Below the pieces are notes generated by a model. The model did not search any database, was not told the DNA's origin, and saw nothing but the letters and a program-made list of their open reading frames with translations. A stretch of 64,000 bases of DNA from Oikopleura dioica (taxonomy: Eukaryota > Chordata > Appendicularia > Copelata > Oikopleuridae). A program made the position numbers and the translations under genes. Of this stretch, positions 11,513 to 23,039 are shown piece by piece; positions within the stretch are counted from its first letter, which is position 1; every line of letters begins with the position of its first letter. The DNA is taken from NCBI GenBank assembly GCA_907165135.1, contig OU015567.1, positions 10,421,001-10,485,000 of the forward strand, in the 5' to 3' direction.

Positions 11513-14500
11513 TTAGAGGAACTGGTTCAAGTAGGTAAGTACAGTCATTTCGTAATATTCGACTGTTTTGCTGGAGCGCATTGAATGCCGCTCTTGCACG
11601 AATAGCTTCAAATCGTAAGGCTAGAATTTTTTAAAATTTATTTAGTTAGGTTTAAGTTACCTTGCATGCTCTGGTGAGTTTTTCAATGAGCACCATCATA
11701 TTTGTTGTAATGACATTTTCATCGATCATGCCATGGAAGAGAAGGAGACGATTAGGCTCATCAGGTAAATTAGGTACTTGCTGCACCACGGACGAATCAC
11801 TGTAAGCTTTTGGGTTGTCTTGCGGTAAACCAAGGTATCGTTCAGTATAGGCAGAGTCGTACAATCGCCAGTCGACGACTATTTTTGGGTTTAATCACAC
11901 TCAATCATTTCAGCTTTCTACAGAGATCTAGTTAAACCTTCCCTGGTGCACCAGAAATAGCAATTTTGAAAACATCAGGATACTGAGCAATTGCCATAAG
12001 CGACATAAAGCCTCCATAAGACCAGCCTTCGATAGCCACGCGATTGACATCAATGAATCCCATGTTCTGTGCAACGTATGCAATGCCTTCAACTTGGTCT
12101 TGCACCTCGTAGTATCCCATGTGATCTTTGATGACTCCTTCGAACTTGAGACCACGATTGTCAGATCCTCGGTTGTCGAAAGTTAGGATAACGTATCCAA
12201 ACTGCAAGTTATTATGTGAATGGGAAGAGTTTCGTGAGACAAACCTTGGAATACATTCTATGCCTGTCAGACCTCGAAGCAGAGAACTGATTCCTGATGT
12301 TCTGCACTCGAGGGCCTCCATAAACATAGACAATTGTCGGATATTTGTTCTTGGAATCAAAGTTCTCCGGCTTGTAGATCTGGCCGAAAATCTCATCACC
12401 GGAGCTGTTTTTGAAGGAAAATATCTCAGGGCCGCGGGATTCTCTCTTCGCAAGTTTTTCAGGCTTTGGCTGTTGAGTTTGAGTGACATCGTCGGCAAGA
12501 AAGGCAAGCGGGCGAGGGCACACACCTTCTTCTGTCCAGAAGATGGCGGTTTCAGGCTTGGGAATTCTAAAACAAATATAAATTCATCAAATTGAGCCTT
12601 GCGTACCGGTAGATTTCAATTGAGGTAGGTGTGTTGACGTTTGAAGATTTTACAAGAAACATGTTCTCGTCGATGAAAACAGAAATGTCGAAGTGGTTAA
12701 AGTTGGATTTAGTAAGACGAAGACAAGACTCGTCATGGGCATTCCCCTTCTGATAATTTACTCGGTAGAGATGGGTTTCAAGAGGCGAGTCTCGCATTCC
12801 TAGAAATCGTTTACGACAAATAATGAGCGTATATATCTTACCTTGGAAATACACAAGCTGGTTGGCGAAATCAATGTCGATTCCCGTGTTTTGCACTTGC
12901 CAATTGCCTGTTGTAATAGGCCTGATCATTGTCTCGCACATGATTGTAGAGTTGAATTGCAAGTCGGGAATTCTATCCGCGTTCCAGTTTAACAACGCCG
13001 TCAAATAGAACAGATGCTCAAAGCCGGACATATTTTCGAAGTGAAAGATAAAGTCTAATTTTCCTTCTTCTCCATTTTCCGCGACTTTCAGATCAAAAAA
13101 GTGGATCGAATCAGTTTCTTTTATCCAAGTTTCGCTTGTCCACTGGTGGAGGATAAAAACAGGATGTTGATTGATGAAATTGTCAGGGAGTTCGCTCTCT
13201 TCGTCGACAAAGGAATTGATGGGGATGAAAACGATCGCTGATTTATTTTGCAAGCGAGTCAGAACATGCGCCCAGATGCCGTTATCTCCAATCCACCCGT
13301 AACGAACGACGTAGCCTTGTTCAGGGTGGCTATTTTGGACAAAATTTTGGTGTCTGGCCATCCAATTTCCATCCAATAAATTTTAAGTCGAACCTATCCA
13401 TCCAAAATCCAATCCAATCCAATTTTTACCCAATTCCCCAATAATCCCCAATTCCAATTGGATCCAAATAGATTTCCAATTTTTTCAAGGCTTCTTGTGC
13501 TTTGAAAAGAAGGGAAAAAGTAAGTTTTTATTCGAAAACAGAATCAACAGAGTCAAAACGACGATTTTCTATCCGAAATCTGGGGTGCGAAACGGGGCAA
13601 GGAGTATCGGTGCCCCGTCCCGTCCCGCCCCGCTTAATTTTGCAGACTCGGTGCCCCGTCCCGTCCCGTTTTGCCCCGTTTGTCCCGTTTTTTCAGAGAT
13701 ATGTTTTTCTTGGATCCGATTGCGCAATTTCCCCCAATTGCCCAATTTTCCCCAACAAAATCCGGTACCCGGGCCATCCAAATTCCATCCAAATCTTATT
13801 GGATTGGATCCAATCCAATTCCAACTAATACCCGAATCCAAAATAGCCACCCTGGCCTTGTTTTTCGGTTTCACTCCATGGCAAGTACTAAGATGAAGAG
13901 GAATAAATTTATTTATTGAAGAACCTTACCTCCATAAGCGGAATCGGAAGTTTGAATCTCCTGACCGTCACCTTATCGGTTTCATTGTCCGGTAAGCTAA
14001 CTGTCAAGAAACGAATATCCGTCTTTGGATTTTTACTTCCACTAGACGGAAAGACGGCTTCAGAAGACGCCGCTGATCGGGCGTTGCCAGAACTCGCGCC
14101 ACCCGCTGCACAAATCTGCTGAGCGACTGCAACATGATTGACGTATGTCAGAGTTTCAAGTTCGCTTTCGTCGGAGACTTCGTACACGATTCTTTGCGTA
14201 CGAGAAGCTGTGTCTTGCCAGTAATAGCCAGAATATCGGTCGAACTCTTCTTGAATAAGATAATTGACCCAGCCTGCATAGACTCCCTTAAAGTCGATGT
14301 TTTCTTGACCCGCATTAGTCAGTTGAACTATTTCACCAACTTTTTCTAAAATAAAGGTGATTAAAATTTGAGCGGCCATGTTAAATTTTACCGATATTCT
14401 GAAGCCACAAATTTCCATTTCTATAAAAGGCCATGTAATTAACATCTCCAGGACAGAGCTTCGGGTCCATACGAGGAGCCGCATTATCTAGCGCTGGAAC

Positions 14501-14917
14501 TTCGTGCGTCACAAACTTAGGGATTTCCCCAATGTCCGCGTAGAAAATAGAGCTCTTTCCACCCTGCATCAGAAGTCTGTTTCCAGTGAAGCTGAAGTCG
14601 TTGACTCCCTTGCTCGGGCTTTGACGTTTTCGCTCGAGCAATAAGTCGTGTTGGACGCTTCGCTTGAAATCGTTGACGTTTAAGATTTCAATTTTTCTTT
14701 ACCTGTTTCTTTCTGTCGTCTATCCTCAACGGTTTGATAAGATCACTCCAGTTAGAGAGATCTACATTTCTCAAGAGAGGATCAACATCAACAAACATTA
14801 GATTTGGATCAGGACTTGCCCCCGGATTAGATGAGCGACCCATGAATGCAAGACGGCACTTGCCAACAGTAGACGGCAACGGGTGAATTTTGAACAGGAA
14901 ATATTCCCTTCCTGCAT
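11513..14917 (-). CDS. DPP8/9: Dipeptidyl peptidase 8/9 homologue, with a MITE in one exon
   Basis: A cytosolic prolyl dipeptidase that removes Xaa-Pro dipeptides. Exons (minus): 14703-14919, 14392-14662, 13930-14345, 13887 down to about 13316, 12842-13315, 12607-12799, 12245-12566, 11938-12201, 11661-11878, 11513-11620; introns are 40-59 nt, GT-AG. Diagnostic blocks: RMDPKLCPGD and IQEEFDRYSGYYW of the propeller, then the alpha/beta hydrolase with YVYGGP, DNRGSDNRGLKFEG, the serine motif GWSYGG, DEPNRLLLFHG-MIDENV and catalytic histidine ERHS in the last exon. The likely start is ATG 14915-14917, right after an acceptor-like TCCTCAG; reading on needs one extra G near 14907, and the N-terminus is shorter than in vertebrates. 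A 533-bp MITE splits the exon around 13314-13862. Confidence 0.88.
13322..13854. mobile_element. hAT-type MITE, copy 1, inside a DPP8/9 exon
   Basis: 533 bp with terminal inverted repeats CAGGGTGGCTATTTTGGA at both ends and an 8-bp duplication GCCTTGTT (13314-13321 and 13855-13862). CAGGG ends and 8-bp duplications are typical of hAT elements; no transposase is encoded. Subterminal parts are built from TTGGAT/ATCCAA repeats; the middle carries a C-rich tract (CCCCGTCCCGTCCCG-like, 13610-13690) absent from copy 2 at 35227. Restoring one target copy rebuilds an open DPP8/9 exon, so the insertion is in coding sequence. Confidence 0.93.
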
Positions 14918-15004
14918 TTCTGAGGATGCCTCCGTTTTCAATTGTTTGTACAGGTCATAAGATATCCTGAACATAATTTTAAATCTGTTGTGAATTTCGG
15001 TTAC

Positions 15005-16201
15005 TCACGGTATTCTCGGGTGGACACCGTTTAGATTCTTTCGCACCCCTGCCGAATCCATACTAAATAAATACTCGTTACAATTTATCAAGCACGCTTC
15101 TTCAAAGCCATTTTTGGTAATTTTGAACTTCAGTGGTACTGTTTTTATTCGCTGGGACTTGGTAACCTCAAGAACTCGTTCTTTCTCTTCTTTTTCATTT
15201 TTCTCGATCGACAAAAGATACACTCGTCCATCAAATATCGCCATGTTATTCCAAGAGAAGGCTGAAATTAATATTGAGAAATCTTGGCTCAATTTCTTCA
15301 GTCCAAACAAACCTTCTTCGACATCGGCCGGTGGGCCCAATGGATCATCGGCTCGTCGATATTCTCAGACACTTGATTGATGAAAAGAACGGGCAATTTG
15401 AAGCGCGTTGCAATTTCTTTCAGATCACTGCATAAACTATCGAGCATGTCTCCTCTCGCCATCGAATCTTAAATAACATTCGAGCCGGTCGTGATATGAA
15501 CGTTGGTTTTACCTTTTGCTTCATATTCAAGTCGCATCAACGCCGTGATAGAGTCGACGATGATGCACGCAATTTTATGTCCAGAATCTTCGTATTTCTT
15601 GCATACATTTGGAAGCTTCTGGACCAGCGTCAGAAAGTTCTCTAGGTACTCTGTTTCTTCAACAAGGACTCTATCCGAGTAACTGTTGCAATCATTGCCA
15701 ATGATCTGCAGCAATCTTTCCGCGGGAAACTTCCCTTCGGAAGAAATGAACAGAACGTGGCTTTAAAAACAATTCATAAACTAGTCAACAATCTTTTGTT
15801 CTACCTTTTTCGTCGTTCAAAAGTGCTGCAGCTGCTGTTTCCAGTGCAAAACATGTTTTTCCAGCGCCTGCTTCGCCCGACACCTCGACCAAAAATCCTG
15901 CTGGAAGGCCTTGCAGGTTTGTTTTCAGAAAGCCCGTCTGGTTAAATTTGAAAAATACTGCTGCTGTTCTTGACCTGTTTTGACGACAGACTAAAAATGG
16001 ATTATCTAGAGCTGCGATTTCTTTTTGTTGGCAAAACCTTTAACTTAGGCGTTGCTTTTTTGAGGATATCCTTGAGTTGCTCCTCTTCATCCTCTTTATC
16101 CTGCCCTAATAGCCACTGAATAAGGCCCTTACACGATGGCTTGAATTTGACGAAAAATAAACCTGAGGGTTAGCGACAAAAAGGTCAAGTATCTTTGACA
16201 T
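15005..16201 (-). CDS. XRCC3: RAD51-family recombinase paralog, XRCC3-like
   Basis: RAD51 paralogs assist homologous recombination. The Walker A segment reads SGEAGAGKTCFALE (about 15845-15890), followed by FISSEGKFPAERLL, Walker B IACIIVDSITALMR (about 15545-15585), the L2-side FKLPVLFINQVSE (about 15365-15400) and a C-terminal SWNNM and MDSAGVRKNL as in XRCC3. Introns can be placed at about 15478-15525 (48 nt), about 15257-15303 and about 15757-15805. Start ATG 16201 gives an N-terminal helical part. Two junctions need one-base corrections: the T run 15806-15810 and a T run near 16165. The stop is TGA 15005-15007. It lies 113 bp after PPTC7 and less than 100 bp before DPP8/9. It is XRCC3-like rather than RAD51 itself because both flanks match XRCC3 better. 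Confidence 0.75.
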
Positions 16202-16314
16202 AAAAATTGATTACCAAATCAATCTGAATTCTGAATAACGATGGCTTTTTATTTGATTTGAGTGATCTTGTTATTTTTGTGAAGCGCTGAAGCGAAATAA
16301 ATAAAAGAAAACGG

Positions 16315-17339
16315 TTAAGGCTGGAATAGATTGACAACAACTGTCAGGTCGTCGAGCTTTCCGCCCTTTTCTCGCTGGTAGCCTTGTTTCCTTGCTTCGA
16401 GAGCGAACGGGCTCATGTAGTTTTCATCCAGCGAAATTGCCAGAGTTACTTGACACAATTCTTCTAGTTTTTCAGCGAGATTATCTGAAAAGAAATCTTC
16501 ATTTTTGCGTGATTCTTCGTGCTCACCTGCACTAACTCCGTCAAAAATACCACATATCATCTCCTGTGGAACATTGTCTAACAAACCATCGGTGGCAGTG
16601 ATCAAAATATCATCCGGCTGGACAGATAACTCATATTCATCTAAATAAAGATCAATTTGTGCCCCTATTTCAAGCAAGGCGTACCTGCATCCAGTGGAGA
16701 GTCAGATATACTTTGTGATCCTTTAATTTTGACTGACAGTTGATAAGGACAATTAAAGTAGTGTGTTTGATCTTTGCTTCGTTTTTCGACTTTTCCATCG
16801 CGTATATGAATAAATCCGGAGTCACCAAGATTCGCAAGAGAAACGCGGTCTTCTTCTTTATCTACGGACAAAAGGACGGCGGTGGAGCTTCCTTGGAGAT
16901 CTTTTTCTTTTGATTCATGGACCGCGTTCATTATGTCTTAATAAATAATAATAAGCTGAAAGCTAGAAGAAAAATATCACTCATCAAGTAACGTCATTTA
17001 AAACTTACCCATGGCCTTCGCTAATAATTCGCGTTGATTTCCAACTCTCACAGATTCTTCTTTACAAATGAGCATCAGCGTGGCTGAAAACACTGAAGGA
17101 TCGACCCCCTTTGTTCTCCATCCTCCAACTCCGTCTGCGACTCCATAGTTGTCAACTGGGCTCAGTGTCTTTCTCAGAAAGAATGCGTCTTCTCCAACGT
17201 TTCCATAACTGTTTCCTTCTTCTTCTGCGCCGAGGACTAGGAGCCCGAGCTTGTCGTAACTTGCTTTTGAATAACCAGCGATTCCCGTGACGACCGACAC
17301 TTTTCGTCCGACAAAAGCTCTCCGAAACACCGATAACAT
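16315..17339 (-). CDS. PPTC7: PPTC7-type PP2C protein phosphatase
   Basis: A metal-dependent Ser/Thr phosphatase; the family acts in mitochondria on coenzyme Q biosynthesis and mitophagy proteins. Four exons: 17009-17339, 16685-16936, 16527-16640, 16315-16484, with introns of 42-72 nt and matching phases. Motifs in order: a basic, hydrophobic N-terminus suited to mitochondrial import, GEDAFFL, the metal-binding [44 protein letters not shown] and [11 protein letters not shown] near the C-terminus. Length is close to 305 residues, the normal size. Start ATG 17339 is 40 bp after the POLR3H stop, an operon-like distance. Confidence 0.92.
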
Positions 17340-17379
17340 ACCAATTTATCTGAAAGGAAAAATATCAAAAGAGGTTGAT

Positions 17380-18538
17380 TTAGCTCCACCAAGAAAGCGG
17401 GCCAAGACCCTGCTCATCAATCGTGGCGACAATTTTATACGGAATTCTAGGTACAGCTGCGTTGCCACTTCCCGTTTCTGGGAGACATTCTTCAAATTTC
17501 TCTTCTTTTACTCTGAATCGAACCTCAACTCGTTCTACAATTTCGTGGCTTTCGGACTCTTCTGGGTCATCTTCGTCGACAAATGTCCAAATCTAACAAA
17601 GTCAGTTTCATTTCGATCAAAAACATTATTTTCAAAATCTGTGAAAATATTTTTAAATAGAAAAGCTCACCCATTTGCCCTTTGCCCCTTCGCTCTGTAT
17701 AAATTCATTTGGCGCCGGAATAAATTCTTTAGGCACGAAAATATCGTCGAAGAAACCAATCGTCAGTCTCAACCCTTCGCGGGAACAACTTCGGACTTTT
17801 CCAACGAGAACTTCACGGATGAAAGGGCGGAATACGATGAAGCGAAACTTGATGAATGTTCTGCTAAACATATGGCTTTATTCTCTATGGACAGTTGGGA
17901 TACGCTTTTTGACATGTATTTAGGTCGATGTTATTTTTCATAGCCTCAAAAAGAACACAATGACGCGGTTACAATCTGGAAGTAAAGAACATAGAAGATC
18001 ATTTATGCTCCAAAACATATGCTAATTGAAATATTAAAAATATTTCACGTTCTATAAAAAGGCATCCAGTTTTGTCAATCCAGAACAAAAAATGAAATTG
18101 GTAATTACAGTAGCTTTTTTCTTTACCAATTCTGTGAGGCTCAACTACTTTTCGGTCCATCAAGGCTTCATCAAAGAAGCTTCATGAGCGACTACGTAAA
18201 AACAGACATGCAGCTGTTGAGGATCAAAAGCAGCAGCTCCACGAACGAGGAATCACATGGTTTTCCGATAACTTTGACTAACAATTCTTTTGTATAAAGG
18301 CTGATTCATTAAAAAAGCTTTGAAAAGTGTTATTTTCTTACCAAAGTCCTTCGCCAGGCAGGATCGCGGAATCCCCAATCTTCAAAATATCGTGCATGCA
18401 GATGCATAAGCCCGCGCGCTGGTAGACCTTATTCGCGAGTTTTCTATTTATCTCCGTCCTGCAAGCATCCGCAAGATCTTTATTGAACAGAAACGGCTCG
18501 ATCCTTACATAATCTTCAAATGTGACTAGCTCAAACAT
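17380..18538 (-). CDS. POLR3H: RNA polymerase III subunit RPC8
   Basis: RPC8 (the RPB7 equivalent) forms the pol III stalk that helps initiation on tRNA and 5S genes. Three exons: 18342-18538 (MFELVTFEDYVRIEP, with LCICMHDILKI), 17671-17863 (FRPFIREVLVGKV and GFFDDIFVP) and 17380-17592, ending in ATIDEQGLGPLSWW and stop TAA 17380-17382. All junctions are in phase. Total about 200 residues, the usual length. Intron 1 is 478 nt, about ten times the local norm, and holds a small plus-strand ORF with its own TATA-like box. The gene is 186 bp after atlastin and 40 bp before PPTC7. Confidence 0.92.
18092..18187 (+). CDS. Small secreted peptide candidate inside the POLR3H intron
   Basis: ATG 18092 starts a 31-codon frame whose first 16 residues (MKLVITVAFFFTNSVR) are a clear signal-peptide core. 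A TATA-like TATAAAAAGG lies at 18053-18062, about 40 bp upstream. The frame stops at TGA 18185-18187, but both other plus frames stay open for about 90 more bases (one ends at 18279-18281), so a one-base error near 18181 could lengthen it to about 60 residues. It is antisense to POLR3H and lies wholly in its first intron. No homologue is recognised; it may be a chance frame. Confidence 0.4.
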   Translation: MKLVITVAFFFTNSVRLNYFSVHQGFIKEAS

Positions 18539-18724
18539 TCTTAAAATTATGACATGAAACGTATTTTTCCGTTGGTTGTATGGTATGTTTTTATTTGAAG
18601 AACATATCGGATGAGACAAAACATGATAGAGTCAAGAGAAGATTTGGCAGGACTAAAAATAAGTTTAAATTATTTAAATGAAGTTTGTAACTCGTGAACT
18701 TTTGGAAAGAAATGGCGTCTTCTT

Positions 18725-20719
18725 TTAATCTTCTTTGTCCTTAGGCGCTGCTACTTGTTGGATGATCCTGGCGACGTCGGGGTTCGCTTGGCGAATTCCG
18801 TTCATTGCGACGCCGGCCATTGGCTAGAAAAGAATTGATTTTGGTAGGAAACGAAAAAGTACCTTGAGAATATTGTCCCGTAGTAATTCAGCGATGAGGT
18901 CGATAATTTGCTGAACAGGGAATCCGCCGGGAATCAGGTTGCTTTGATCCGCGAGCCAGACGAGAATGCCGCCGATAAGAAGGGTTGAAACGATATTAAC
19001 AAACGCAGCAATAGGAGAGAGCCAAAGCATTTCTAGAAAACGCATAAATTCCGTGTCTTCTTTTGTACTTTTACCGAGGATGAAAATTGCGAACCAGCAG
19101 ACAAAGAGAGCGACGATAATAATGAGTGGCGTTTGAACGAGTTTCGCTGCTCTCCGCTCGTCGTTCAGTTTTCTCTTTTGCTCGATGTCAGAGATAAGTT
19201 CTGCTTCCAAGTCTGAACGGAATTTCGGGCCGTATTTTTGCTGAGCATTCGTTTCGTTCCATCAAAAACTTCGAGAGCATTTCTGAAGGGGGTTTTCCAC
19301 TGATTTTTGGGAGAAACTTACGTCATGACTTCTTTGGACTTTTCATCAAAGGCATTCGCCTGAAGATATCCAAGTTGCTTCGGGATGATATCCTCGATTT
19401 CTTGTTTGAAGGAAGCCTTCGCCTTCTGCACCGCCATATGATGATTCACTTCAGCAGTTGCTTCCATGATTGTCACTGTCTCGGGCATTTCCTCATTTTG
19501 GAAAATCGCCGTGTACTTTTTGAAGTAGTCGCAGACCTCGGCGCAGGTAAGAGGGTTTCCTGCAGTGTCGAACTTTGTATCTGGCAAGTTGAGCAGTTCT
19601 GGTACAAGAGTTTTCATATTCGAAACAAAATCGGGGTGGAGCTTTGAGGTTTCGCCTTTGAATTCGCCCTTGCGCACGGCATCGCCAGGATGGGACATCA
19701 AAAATGCCCGTATGCTCTAATCATCAATTCGTGCTTTGAAAATATATTTATTTAACATACCTTGAAGCAAGATTTCACATGTTCTCGAAGCTCGCGCTTT
19801 TCGTCATTCATTTTCGGGGTTATTTTCATCAGTTTCTCGAGTAATTGGCTTCCTCCATCGAATCCTTCGGAATCATCTGAAAACTTTAATATGAAACCGG
19901 ATGGAAGAGAGCTTGAAACCTAATTGCCAGTCGCGTACGAGAAAAAGCAAGTTCTGGAAGGGCTCCGAATCTGAAACTTCTTGGGCGATCGCTTGTCGAC
20001 CAAATTCAGTGAAGAGCTGCAGATGCTGGAGATTGTCGGTTTGAAGATTTCCGCGTACGTTGTAGATTTGGAGACTGAGGTTTTTTAAACGAAAAGGATG
20101 AAGAAACGAACAAACCTAGAAAGCATCGTAGAAAGAGCAAATATAAGAGTTATGTCCTTGACATCGGAGTCAAGATCGAACGCTCCTTGAGTGTCGAGAA
20201 GTAAGACAGCTTGTTTTTGGCCTGGAATCGGTTCGATTACGAAAACTTTGTTCCATGCCATTATTCCGGAGGTCTCAGGGTCTAAGAACTCAATAAAGCA
20301 ACACAGAAGAATCTGATTCGTTACCTGCTCCTCTTCGCCATTTGAACCCTTCGAGCTCTTGATCAAAATCTCCAAGCCACTCGTCTTCGCTCTGCTCATT
20401 CTCCAGCGCTGTTAAATATCGCAAGAGATAGTTTAGGAGAAACGATTTGCCAGTTCTGAAGGCGCCAGTAACGGAGATGACGGAGACTGGAAGATTAGCA
20501 ACACTTTTGTCTGTAAGAAGAGATTCCAGCGCTTCTGTTTGGAGCTCGAACTTTGTTTTTCCTCGTCGTCTTCTGTGATTGTTAGCGGTTTGATCACTTG
20601 TATCGCAGAGGGCTAAATTAAAGTTGAGAATTCGGACTGAATTTGAAATTGAAAATATTCTCTTGAATTGATATTTTATAAACTAGATTATATAAACTTA
20701 CCTTTATTTCTTCAACCAT
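18725..20719 (-). CDS. ATL: Atlastin GTPase
   Basis: Atlastins fuse ER tubules. Start ATG 20719 in a short first exon (MVEEIK), intron of about 73 nt, then the P-loop [17 protein letters not shown] (about 20440-20480), [11 protein letters not shown] (G3 motif), [16 protein letters not shown] (RD G4 motif), [17 protein letters not shown] of the three-helix bundle, two membrane helices ([18 protein letters not shown] and [19 protein letters not shown]) and a C-terminal helix ending at TAA 18725-18727. Small exons (18725-18823, 18863-about 19210, and others) are separated by 39-50-nt introns. Frame breaks at T runs 19252-19254 and 20556-20560, each one base short, sit in conserved stretches and are probably sequence errors. 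First gene of the six-gene minus-strand series. Confidence 0.9.
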
Positions 20720-21082
20720 TTTCTCAATATTTGTTGTTTTATTCTGAATAGAAATTTCTCAAATAATTGTCCAATAGACTCCAACAGAGACTCGTTGATT
20801 CTCGTGACTTTTTCCGCGAGTAGCGTCCCGTGAAACCGTTTTTCGGATTTTGCGACTTTAGTGATGCGCGGCTGCTCAAGCGCGATTGGTCGAGAGCAGT
20901 GGAAGATCCCGAGTTATGGATGCAAAGCTGCTTGAGAACGCAAAAACTTTGTTTCGGTAGAAACATCAGTTAACTTCAAATAAAACATAATTCTTAAATT
21001 TTTCTAGATCAAAAATTCTAAGAAATACTTTTACTTAGTTACCAATAAGATCACGATTCTCTTACGCAACTTGGACTCTTCC

Positions 21083-21731
21083 ATGCTCTGCTGTAAGCGA
21101 AAGAAGAAGAAGAAGCCTGAGAATGATTTGAAGCAAAGAACGAAGAATCTCAGGGACTCGCCTGAAACTGTTATGAAACGCTATCAACAAAGTCATTAGT
21201 TTCAGAAGAAAATTATGTTTATGATAGCGTCCAAAGATCAAATTTGATCCTTCCAACTCGCGAAGATACAAAGATCTCCCAAAGTAAAACTACTGCAAGG
21301 CACCAGTGATTTTAGACCGAAATTATTTAGACTTGAAGAAGATCCGCTATTGGAAGAAGTTTCCGAATTGAGTGGAAAGGAACTACTCGGCATTTCAGCA
21401 GAACAAAAACAGACGATCATCGACAATTTAAGATATGAAACCCCAGATGGCTTTTCTTCAGATTTGGAAGAAGACAGCTCCTACGAATCATACCGACTCT
21501 TTTGTAGTCTGCCAGACAAGCTTTATCCTGTGTTAGGTTTGTCAGATTCCCTTCCTTATTTTCATCCATCATTCAGAGGCGAGCAAGGTGTATCCTAAAG
21601 AATTGATGAGACCGGAGAAATCTGAAGAGACCGAAAAAGAAGCAATTTCCGAGAAACATGGGTATTCAAGCAGATTCAAATTTCTCAACAAAAGAAAAGG
21701 AGAAGACGAAAAAGGATGTCGGCAACTATGA
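21083..21731 (+). CDS. Hypothetical acidic/basic protein, frame-broken
   Basis: Not recognised. ATG 21083 opens MLCCKRKKKKKPEND, a double cysteine before a lysine run that could be lipid-modified. Coding-like sequence continues in three frames: to about 21195, then about 21195-21280, then about 21280-21590 with an acidic, serine-rich part (SSDLEEDSSYESYR) and finally a lysine-rich tail (about 21590-21731, stop TGA). No introns fit the joins, while one-base changes in A runs do. Either the consensus is wrong at three places or this is a decaying gene. Divergent from atlastin. Confidence 0.4.
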
Positions 21732-21993
21732 GACGATCGTCCTCAGCTGAGAAATGTTAGAATTCATGGTTAACGGTCTCATCTTACTTATTTTAAAACT
21801 AAATAAAATTGATTTGTAAAATTTGCGTCAGAATGTGGGGAATGTTTTAGTGTTCCTGATCCTTCACTCAACGCCTCCTTTGAATTTGCTAGATGCGCTA
21901 ATGTGCGAATGTAAATCGACTTTTAGAAGTTGATGGGGCGGCAGTATTCAGAAGAGAAAGTAACGCATTAGGGAGAAGGTGTTTATTGCAGAG

Positions 21994-23039
21994 TCAATGA
22001 TCGCACAGCGCGTGAGCCAGGACTGGTGAAAACTCGAATTTAGATTGTTTGGAAATCATTTTACCTCGGCGATTCGGACATTCGGGGCTCGTCGAAGATG
22101 GCGTTTTGTCTTTTAGCGGAGTCATTGGTCTCGGACTGGCGTGACTGCGGCAACTAGCATTTCCTCGCGTTTTCACTCGCAGACGAGCATGAATTGGCAC
22201 GTCTTCTGAGGCTTGTTTTGAGCTTGCGAGATTCTTTGAAAATGCGTTATTTGAGCGTGTCATATGCTTAAATTACCGGAGAAGGAACTGTACTTGATCG
22301 CTGTGGTTTGAAATGAACAGGTCTGTTTTGGGCGACTTGGAATTGTTGAAAATATAACTGAGAGGAATTTTCTCATACCGTTTCGCTGAATTCTTCCGAT
22401 TGTCTGTGCGGTTCTTATTGCCTTTGGACAGTTTTTTTTTGAGAATTTTCAAAAATAAAGAAACGGTCACCTCAAATGAAAATCATTTGTGAGACTTGTT
22501 TGGCCTCGGGATCTACCAAATGACGTCTCTGTAATTTCACACGATGTGGTGAAAGATTTGATTAAACTGTTCCTGAAACTGATCGCATATTGATTGACGC
22601 GCTTTTGCTAGTGAATTGACGCGTTTGAGTGAGAACTTACGCTCAGGAACGCGTTGTTCTGTAATTGCCAGATTTTTTGGCTCTAGAATGGTCAAAAAAT
22701 ATGACGTGCCTAAAAACGTCAAAGGTAGACAATTTCCAGTGCCACCGAAGCGGTAATTACGGGGTCGTTTTCACGTCCGATTCTCAAGTGTAAACCGTTT
22801 ACAGTAAACGGAGATAAGGAGCTTTGCATGAGCTCCGCTCCAAAGAGTTTTGAGTCAAAATTTTCACTTGACATTTCTGTAAATATTTTTGACCAAGCCT
22901 TTTTCTTTGAGAAGAATTTCATCGCTGACTCTGCAAGATCGCTGATTTTCTTTGAAAAACTTGTCTCTTCCTTTTTGTTTTCATTTTTCTTCCTTCGGTC
23001 TCTGTTATTTTTTCGCTCCTTGTCTCTTGAACTTAGCAT
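21994..23039 (-). pseudogene. Hypothetical basic protein with several frame breaks
   Basis: Not recognised. ATG 23039 starts a lysine/arginine-rich helical region (MLSSRDKERKNNRDRRKKNE), then a more globular stretch with VNGLHLRIGRENDP, then ITEQRVPERKFSLKR, and a basic serine-rich end (KTPSSTSPECPNRR) near 22100. The frame changes at least three times: at a T run near 22720, near 22545 and near 22480, and a stop TAA follows near 22272 before the last basic part. The first three are cured by single T additions or losses. It may be one real nuclear protein in poor consensus or a true pseudogene; calling it pseudogene is only the cautious choice. Confidence 0.35.

Larger units (their letters stand above)
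11333..20719 (-). other. Putative six-gene operon
   Basis: Atlastin, POLR3H, PPTC7, XRCC3-like, DPP8/9 and RNASEH2C all run on the minus strand. Gaps between stop and next start are about 186, 40, 113, 87 and 179 bp. Appendicularian operons are known to be resolved by trans-splicing of a spliced leader, and acceptor-like AG sites precede the downstream starts (TCCTCAG before the DPP8/9 ATG). No leader RNA gene is seen here. The link is inferred from spacing and order alone. Confidence 0.55.

Noticed and set aside
15005-15340. Joining the XRCC3-like C-terminus to DPP8/9 as its N-terminal exon
   Set aside because: The segment with SWNNM and DSAGVRKN belongs to the RAD51 paralog and ends in its own TGA at 15005.
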